Positions 59,701-64,000 of a DNA stretch of 64,000 nucleotides are shown piece after piece. The translations under genes were made by a program, and so were the position numbers. The notes beneath the pieces are model-generated. The model made no database searches, was not told the origin of the DNA, and saw only the letters and a list, made by a program, of their open reading frames with translations. Origin of the DNA: Oscillospiraceae bacterium (GTDB taxonomy: Bacteria > Bacillota > Clostridia > Oscillospirales > Oscillospiraceae); contig SVLT01000007.1 in the NCBI GenBank assembly GCA_015067845.1, positions 1 through 64,000 on the forward strand, written 5' to 3'. Numbering within the stretch: the stretch's first letter is position 1; each line of letters opens with the position of its first letter.

Positions 59701-59936
59701 CGGATGATCTTCGCTACATATTCCAGGGTCAGCGGTTCCATATAGACCTTGTCGGCAACGGTGGTGTCGGTCATGATGGTGGCAGGATTGGAGTTCACCA
59801 AAACCACCTCATAACCCTCTTCCCGGAGGGCGAGACAGGCCTGGGTACCGGCATAGTCGAATTCCGCTGCCTGGCCGATGATGATAGGGCCGGAGCCGAT
59901 GATCATAATTTTTTTGATATCTGTACGCTTAGCCAT
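56769..59936 (-). CDS. carB: Carbamoyl phosphate synthase, large subunit
   Basis: 1055 residues, two ATP-grasp halves (about 1-400 and 550-940) and a C-terminal MGS-like allosteric domain (about 940-1055). Starts MAKRTDIKKIMIIGSGPIIIG. It makes carbamoyl phosphate from glutamine, bicarbonate and ATP with CarA. carA is not in this operon, so the amidotransferase must be encoded elsewhere. Confidence 0.97.
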   Translation of the reverse strand: MAKRTDIKKIMIIGSGPIIIGQAAEFDYAGTQACLALREEGYEVVLVNSNPATIMTDTTVADKVYMEPLTLEYVAKIIRHERPDAIVPGIGGQTGLNLAMQLEKKGILKECRVELLGTPSASIERAEDREMFKELCQSIGEPVIPSEITYSIDEAKEAAKRIGYPVVLRPAFTLGGTGGGFAYNEEELIEIGLNAFKLSPVHQVLIEKSVKGYKEIEFEVMRDGSDHAITICGMENIDPVGVHTGDSLVVAPIMTLSDHDLKMLNDSAIKLIRELKIEGGCNVQFALNPNSSEYYLIEVNPRVSRSSALASKASGYPIAKVTAKIAVGMTLDEIQIANTTAAFEPQLDYVIAKLPRFPFDKFTSATNVLGTQMKATGEVMGIGSTLEESLLKGIRSLETGANHIYHHKFDSMSVEELLDYIKVFRSDNIFAIAELVYHGVSIEKIHEITQITPYFLEAIKRIVDMEETLKINVNDLATLTAAKKMGFSDKYVARLWKCTEMDVYNFRKANNLFPVFRMVDTCHTNAYIPYFYSSYSGENASVLTDKKKIIVLGAGPIRIGQGVEFDYSTVHAVMTIKKAGYEAIIINNNPETVSTDYTTADKLYFEPLTPEDVMNIIEFEKPVGVIASLGGQTAINLAQPLHDRGVKIIGTDCAAIDKAEDRNAFENLLNELDIPRAKGQAVTKIEDGIKAAAEIGYPVLVRPSFVLGGRAMQIVANEEQLRHYLKTAVEIDEDKPVLVDKYIEGREVEVDAICDGRNVFIPGIMELVERTGVHSGDSISVYPSFSISNKVKGTILQYAKKLGLGIGIVGLYNIQFIVDKDDNVYIIEVNPRSSRTVPFLSKSTGYSLADIATEVILGKSLKELGIFDIYPDEKERWYVKAPVFSFNKIRGLDAYLSPEMKSTGEAIGYDNTLTRALYKALQASGMHLQNYGTVLVTIADRDKEEALPLIRRFYNLGFNIEATAGTAKFLKSNGIRTHVLSKISEGSSEIPEALRQGHIAYVINTRNPGHNEDDGVQIRQIATEYNVTMFTALDTVKVLLDVLEETTLTISTIDA

Positions 59937-59964
59937 AAGAAAGCCTCCATAACTCTTTTGGATA

Positions 59965-61200
59965 TTATTTGCCGTTTCTCTCTTTCTCTAACCAAACCAA
60001 TTTGCCGTCGCAGACCGTAGCCAGGCATTTTCCGTTGACGCGCCATCCGGCGAAGGGGGTGGACTTGCCCTGGGACTGGAATTCCTCCGGCTCAACGATG
60101 TAGCTTTGCCGCAGATCCCACACGGAAAAGTCGGTGGTCATGGGGATACGGAAGCGTTTTCTGGGATTGGTAACAAGCAATTTCAGCAGTTTTTCCAGAG
60201 AAATCACATTTTCCTGCACCAGATAGGTGTACAACAGAGGAAATGCAGTTTCCAGACCGACGATGCCAAAGCTGCTGCCATCCAGGCCTTGGCTCTTTTC
60301 TTCTTCGGAATGGGGCGCATGGTCGGTGGCGATCATGTCGATGGTGCCGTCCTGAATACCGGCGATCAGTGCCTCCCGGTCGGACTTGTCCCGAAGCGGG
60401 GGATTCATCTTGTACCGTCCATCCTCTTGCAGGAAGGAGTCATCCATGAGCAGATAGTGGGGCGCGGTCTCGCAGGTGACATTCAGCTTTTCCGCCTTGG
60501 CCTTGCGGATCAGCTCCACAGATTCCTTTGTGGAGACATGGCACACATGGTAAGCGCAGCCGATCTCCTTGACCAGTGCCAGATCCCGGGCAAGCTGCTT
60601 CCACTCGCTCTCGGAGCTGATGCCCCGGTGATGATTGTCCCGGGCGTAGTCACCGTCGTGGATGTAGCCGCCGTTCAGCAGGGAATTGTCCTCACAATGG
60701 GCGACGATCATTTTGTTCAGCTGCTTGGCCTGCTTCATGGCGGCGCGCATCAGCTCGTCCCGCTGAATACCCTTGCCGTCGTCCGTAAAAGCAATGACCT
60801 GCTGGGCCATGGCCTTCATTTCGGAGAGGTTTTCTCCCTTTTGTCCCATGGTGATGGAACCGTAGGGATAAATGTGGATCAAGCCGTCTTCCTTGATGAG
60901 GTTCAGCTGCTCCTTCAAATGTGCCTTGGTGTCCGGAACCGGATCCAGATTGGGCATGGTGCAGACTGCTGTGTACCCGCCGTGGGCTGCTGCAAGAGAA
61001 CCGGAGAAGATGGTCTCTTTATAAGAAAAACCCGGCTCTCTGAAATGCACATGCACATCACAAAAGCCGGGAAAAACAGCATATTCGGGGGAGTCGAAAG
61101 TACACAGATCAACAGAGGAAAGACGGTCCAAAATAGAAACACGAACACTATTGCCGCAGATGGCATCCAGCATCGGTGTGTTCTGATTCTGCATAGTCAT
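59965..61200 (-). CDS. pyrC: Dihydroorotase
   Basis: 411 residues. Metal-binding PGFCDVHVHFREPG (about 46), the Lys region, AHCEDNS, HVCHVST and ATDHAPHSEEEK. Cyclises carbamoyl aspartate. The start at 61200 follows AGGAG; a long open frame upstream has no ribosome site and runs through the promoter. First gene of the pyrimidine operon. Confidence 0.95.
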   Translation of the reverse strand: MTMQNQNTPMLDAICGNSVRVSILDRLSSVDLCTFDSPEYAVFPGFCDVHVHFREPGFSYKETIFSGSLAAAHGGYTAVCTMPNLDPVPDTKAHLKEQLNLIKEDGLIHIYPYGSITMGQKGENLSEMKAMAQQVIAFTDDGKGIQRDELMRAAMKQAKQLNKMIVAHCEDNSLLNGGYIHDGDYARDNHHRGISSESEWKQLARDLALVKEIGCAYHVCHVSTKESVELIRKAKAEKLNVTCETAPHYLLMDDSFLQEDGRYKMNPPLRDKSDREALIAGIQDGTIDMIATDHAPHSEEEKSQGLDGSSFGIVGLETAFPLLYTYLVQENVISLEKLLKLLVTNPRKRFRIPMTTDFSVWDLRQSYIVEPEEFQSQGKSTPFAGWRVNGKCLATVCDGKLVWLEKERNGK

Positions 61201-61248
61201 ACTAACTCCTTTCAAATGAGGGAAACAAGTATCTTTCTTATCCGAAAT

Positions 61249-61277
61249 ATTATAACACGCAAAAGAAAGTGTGTCAA
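61249..61277 (-). promoter_or_regulatory. Promoter of the pyrimidine operon
   Basis: Minus-strand TTGACA (61272-61277), 17-bp spacer, TATAAT (61249-61254). Only about 45 nt of leader precede pyrC, too short for a PyrR attenuator. Confidence 0.85.
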
Positions 61278-61291
61278 TGAAATTTCGATAT

Positions 61292-61321
61292 AAAAAGTCG
61301 CCGGAAAACCGGCGACTTTTT
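61292..61321 (-). terminator. Terminator of the AbrB-lyase-EamA operon
   Basis: A 13-bp perfect stem AAAAAGTCGCCGG/CCGGCGACTTTTT, loop of 4 A. T run on the minus strand after the EamA stop. Confidence 0.87.
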
Positions 61322-61336
61322 GTCACATATCCTAAT

Positions 61337-62263
61337 TTATAGCTCTTCGCTGACTGCCAGCAAGAGAATACCGATGATGACAACGGCCACAAACACATAG
61401 GTCTTCCAGGAAAGCTTTTCTTTCAGGAAGATCCGGGACAGCAGCAGAGAAACGATACAAACGGAGGACAGAATGGGAGCTGCCACAGCATCCACGCCGC
61501 CGAGAGCATACACATATGTAAACTGACCGGCAGTTTCAAATACAGCGGCAAGGATCTTATCCTTGTGCTGGGGAACAGGGCCAAACTTGACCTTCTTTGC
61601 TTTCATGAAGATAAACAGGCCCAAAGCAAACATGGCAAAGGTCAACTCATAGCTGGTATTGGCCACATCCTCAATGGTATCTTCGGTTACATCCACCAGA
61701 GGGGAATTGGCAACATCTTCGATCAGGAAGAAGGCATCATCCAGGAAGGTGCCGAATGCGTCCAGCAAAGCATAGACAAAGGGCATACAGAAGGCGACGA
61801 TCGCCAGAACCTTGCCGTATTTCTTCTTTCTGGGGGTCTCGCCGTGGTTTTCCAGGAAGCTGACACCCAAAACGCCTACAGTGATGACACCGATGGCGAC
61901 CCAGGTCAGCCAGGAGATCTCTTCCTGCAGGAAAATGACGAACAGCAGGGTGCAAATAACACCGGCGGTGTTCTCGATGGGATCGGAAATGGACTCCTCC
62001 AAAAAGCGCATGCCAAAATAGGAAAAGGCCATGGAAATGATGTAAAACAGGGAAACCGGCAGATACCGGATGATGTTGATGGGATTGTAGTTGATATCCT
62101 GGGTCAGCAGGGTAAAGATGGCGTGGATGCCCATCACAATACCCACCCAAACGCAGATCTTCAGATGGGAGTATTTTTCATTGGGCTGTGCGCCTTTTTT
62201 GTAAAACAGTTCTGCCGCGCCCCAAAGAACAGCGGTAGCAACGGAAAAGAATAACCAAGACAT
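61337..62263 (-). CDS. EamA/DMT-superfamily transporter
   Basis: 308 residues with ten membrane helices in two EamA-type repeats (about 1-135 and 155-308). Small hydrophilic loop with acidic DVTEDTIEDV at about 190. Drug/metabolite exporter family, substrate unknown. Follows the lyase gene by 13 nt with AAGGAGG. Last gene of the operon. Confidence 0.85.
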   Translation of the reverse strand: MSWLFFSVATAVLWGAAELFYKKGAQPNEKYSHLKICVWVGIVMGIHAIFTLLTQDINYNPINIIRYLPVSLFYIISMAFSYFGMRFLEESISDPIENTAGVICTLLFVIFLQEEISWLTWVAIGVITVGVLGVSFLENHGETPRKKKYGKVLAIVAFCMPFVYALLDAFGTFLDDAFFLIEDVANSPLVDVTEDTIEDVANTSYELTFAMFALGLFIFMKAKKVKFGPVPQHKDKILAAVFETAGQFTYVYALGGVDAVAAPILSSVCIVSLLLSRIFLKEKLSWKTYVFVAVVIIGILLLAVSEEL

Positions 62264-62276
62264 TGTGGCTTCCTCC

Positions 62277-63560
62277 TTATATTTTTACCAGACCTGCATC
62301 CAGCATTTTTTGCAGGCTCATCAAAATGCCAAGTTTGGCATGATGCCAAGTCAGGCCGCCCTGGAAGTACACCGCATAGGGCGGACGGATGGGGCCATCG
62401 GCAGACAGCTCAATGGACGAGCCCTGAACAAAGGCGCCTGCGGCCATGATCACCTTGCTGTCGTAGCCGGGCATATCGCCGGGAATGGGTGCGGCGTAGG
62501 AATCCACGGGCGCGGCGGCCTGGATGCCCTTGCAGAACGCCACCATACCGGCTTCGCTTCCCAGCTCCACGGCCTGAATAATGTCGTGGCGGCTTTCGGT
62601 TGCATTGGGGACGCAACGGAAGCCCAGGGGCTCGTACAGATTTGCGGCAAAAATCGCGCCCTTTTCAGCGGATGCAACCACATTCGGCGCAAGGAAGAAG
62701 CCTTGATACAGGGAAGGCATCAGACCCAGGTTAGCGCCCACTTCCTGACCCAATCCGGGGGCGGAGAGGCGGTAACCGCAGCGGTCGATACACGCCTGTG
62801 TACCGGCAATGTAGCCGCCGATAGGGGCAAGACCGCCGCCGGGATTCTTGATCAGAGAACCAACGGTCATATCTGCGCCCACATCGGAGGGTTCAATGGT
62901 CTCAACAAATTCGCCGTAGCAGTTGTCCACCATCACCAGTACATCCGGCTTGACGGATTTGCAAAACGCGATCAGTTCACCGATCTGGGTGACGGAGAAG
63001 GTAGGCCGGGTAGCATAACCCTTGGAGCGCTGAATGGTGATCAGCTTGGTCTTTTCGTTGATGGCCTTGCGGATGCCCTCGTAGTCAAAGCCGCCATTCT
63101 CCAGCAGATCTACCTGACGGTAGGTCACACCATACTCCGCCAGAGAGCAGGGGCTGGGGCGGATGCCAATGACCTCCTGTAAGGTGTCATAGGGCAGACC
63201 CACGGGGGAGAGCAGCTCGTCTCCGGGCAGAAGATTTGCGGACAGGGCAACGGTCAGGGCGTGGGTGCCGCAGGTGATCTGGGGACGCACCAAAGCGGCC
63301 TCCGTATGGAACACATCCGCATAGACGCGCTCCAAAGTGTCACGGCCCATATCGTCATAACCGTAGCCGGTGGTGGCGGCAAAGCAGGTTGCGCTGACCC
63401 GGTTTTTCTGCATGGCAGAGATCACCTTTGCCTGATTGCATTCCGCAATTTTGTCGATCTCAGCGAAGCGTTCTTCCAGTTTTTTGAGGGCATTTTCGCC
63501 ATAGTTGTAAACGGCGTTGGAAATTCCCATGCCGTTATAAAGTTCCAGTAATGCGTTCAT
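62277..63560 (-). CDS. Methionine-gamma-lyase-family protein (aluminium resistance family)
   Basis: 427 residues, PLP fold type I. The PLP lysine region is VGSLIKNPGGGLAPIGGYIAG (about 250-270) and MVDNCYGEFVE holds the aspartate. Belongs to the family of the so-called aluminium resistance protein, often annotated methionine gamma-lyase family. Catalysis is probably C-S lyase-like; unproven. The ATG at 63560 has GAGGA before it; the upstream ATG at 63575 overlaps the AbrB stop. Confidence 0.88.
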   Translation of the reverse strand: MNALLELYNGMGISNAVYNYGENALKKLEERFAEIDKIAECNQAKVISAMQKNRVSATCFAATTGYGYDDMGRDTLERVYADVFHTEAALVRPQITCGTHALTVALSANLLPGDELLSPVGLPYDTLQEVIGIRPSPCSLAEYGVTYRQVDLLENGGFDYEGIRKAINEKTKLITIQRSKGYATRPTFSVTQIGELIAFCKSVKPDVLVMVDNCYGEFVETIEPSDVGADMTVGSLIKNPGGGLAPIGGYIAGTQACIDRCGYRLSAPGLGQEVGANLGLMPSLYQGFFLAPNVVASAEKGAIFAANLYEPLGFRCVPNATESRHDIIQAVELGSEAGMVAFCKGIQAAAPVDSYAAPIPGDMPGYDSKVIMAAGAFVQGSSIELSADGPIRPPYAVYFQGGLTWHHAKLGILMSLQKMLDAGLVKI

Positions 63561-63564
63561 TTTC

Positions 63565-63804
63565 TCAGTCCTCATTTTTAACAGTGTTTAGTAATTTGTC
63601 AGCAATGTCATTTAATGTTTCCGGTCGGGAAACGATCAGACCGGCATCGGATTCACCCAAAATGAGTAGCGTATCACCGGGCTGAATACCGAACATCTCC
63701 CGGGCCTCCTTGGGGATCACGATCTGCCCCCGGTCGCCCACCTTGGCTGTGCCGAAAACCCGACGGACATTGCTTTTACCCAGTATGTGTTTGCCCCCAG
63801 GCAT
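63565..63804 (-). CDS. AbrB/SpoVT-family DNA-binding protein
   Basis: 79 residues. The swapped-hairpin AbrB domain (about 12-58) has VRRVFGTAKVGDRGQIVIPKEA and MFGIQPGDTLLILG. The C-terminal tail is short. It lies in front of the lyase and transporter genes, so it may regulate them. AGGAG precedes the ATG. Confidence 0.9.
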   Translation of the reverse strand: MPGGKHILGKSNVRRVFGTAKVGDRGQIVIPKEAREMFGIQPGDTLLILGESDAGLIVSRPETLNDIADKLLNTVKNED

Positions 63805-63852
63805 GTCACCACTCCTTTGAAATCACATTTTTCATACTTTTCACACCGACAA

Positions 63853-63881
63853 ATTATACAAAAATCCGCCCCGGTTGTCAA
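63853..63881 (-). promoter_or_regulatory. Promoter of the AbrB operon, -35 inside a terminator loop
   Basis: Minus-strand TTGACA (63876-63881), 17-bp spacer, TATAAT (63853-63858). The -35 sits in the loop of the terminator of the upstream gene. Confidence 0.83.
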
Positions 63882-63892
63882 TACCGGGGCGG
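63859..63892 (-). terminator. Terminator of the upstream zinc peptidase gene
   Basis: A 10-bp stem CCGCCCCGGT/ACCGGGGCGG (63866-63875 with 63883-63892), 7-base loop, ATTTTTG after it on the minus strand. Confidence 0.8.
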
Positions 63893-63899
63893 TGTTTTT

Positions 63900-64000
63900 T
63901 TAATCGTTTCTGCGTCTGCCGCCGAAGATCAGCAGCAGCCGAAGCAGTTGCGCCAATGCCACAGCAGTGGCGGCAACATAGGTCATGGCCGCGGCGGTGA
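63900..64000 (-). CDS. C-terminal end of a YugP-like zinc metallopeptidase (partial)
   Basis: Partial at the window edge, 33 codons ending in TAA. The visible residues TAAAMTYVAATAVALAQLLR and LLLIFGGRRRND fit the final membrane helix and basic tail of the neutral zinc metallopeptidase family (YugP). The catalytic HExxH lies outside the window. Transcription ends at the terminator at 63859-63892. Confidence 0.6.
   Translation of the reverse strand, partial: TAAAMTYVAATAVALAQLLRLLLIFGGRRRND

Noticed and set aside
56907..60020. 1037-codon open frame opposite carB
   Set aside because: Shadow of carB, no start signal and no known fold.
61201..61291. PyrR-type attenuator or pyrimidine leader
   Set aside because: Only a promoter and a short leader are visible; the hairpin at 61292-61321 belongs to the EamA gene upstream.
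61201..61398. N-terminal extension of PyrC by 66 codons
   Set aside because: It runs through the promoter and terminator and has no ribosome site; the family start is at 61200.

Overview
The window reads as chromosome of an uncultured gut-type member of the Clostridia, most likely Oscillospirales/Oscillospiraceae-like. The basis is gene content and order: two T-box leaders, ECF transporters, a large Gram-positive type SRP RNA upstream of dnaX-ybaB-recR, an scpA-scpB-DUF2953-ytfJ-dac-rluB string, an IreB homologue, GerMN and YtfJ/GerW sporulation-germination proteins, and strict TTGACA-N17-TATAAT promoters. Nothing phage-like, no rRNA and no CRISPR array was seen. Genes are dense and mostly in operons with 1-30 nt overlaps.

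Layout. 1-300: tRNA-Leu with promoter and terminator. 306-7871 (minus): a Phe-type T-box leader drives an acyl-CoA ligase, an SSS sodium symporter, indolepyruvate/arylpyruvate:ferredoxin oxidoreductase (iorA, iorB), a phenylacetate-CoA ligase and an ACT protein; the T-box logic suggests arylacetate assimilation into phenylalanine rather than breakdown. 7930-11560 (plus): FGGY kinase, SDR dehydrogenase and PHP protein. 11559-13333 (minus): SH3-NlpC/P60 hydrolase, a small conserved protein and IreB. 13366-17133 (minus): T-box-controlled pheS-pheT. 17189-19403 (minus): two tandem ATP-grasp paralogues. 19418-22096 (plus): nnrD, a small membrane protein, a lipoprotein and MazF without an antitoxin. 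22102-25969 (minus): comEA, response regulator, histidine kinase, GerMN lipoprotein, exonuclease III. 25902-28111 (plus): D,D-carboxypeptidase, uracil-DNA glycosylase, tRNA-Thr.

28112-28900 is a structured non-coding stretch with a small AT-rich membrane gene. It holds an element built on a copy of the tRNA-Thr 3' end and an array of small hairpins. D-serine ammonia-lyase follows. 30373-40357 (minus) is one large cobalamin-controlled locus: a promoter, two different cobalamin riboswitches in tandem each with its own terminator, a 60-residue protein, a 1075-residue secreted beta-propeller protein, a transcobalamin-C-like (DUF4430) surface protein, and an ECF transporter with fused ATPases, one S component and two T components. 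I read it as a Gram-positive corrinoid capture and import system. Upstream of it, tRNA-Ser carries a second copy of the tRNA-derived cloverleaf element.

40738-46658 (plus): glycerate kinase, small membrane protein, scpAB, DUF2953, ytfJ, D,D-carboxypeptidase, rluB. 46670-49106: RpiR regulator, flavoprotein, acyl carrier protein. 49134-52682: SRP RNA, dnaX, ybaB, recR, an NTPase. 52684-61277 (minus): the pyrimidine operon pyrC-carB-pyrK-pyrD-pyrF-pyrE-pyrB without carA, with PyrB carrying a PyrI-like zinc ribbon. 61292-64000 (minus): AbrB-like protein, methionine-gamma-lyase-family enzyme, EamA transporter, and the 3' end of a YugP-type zinc peptidase at the window edge.
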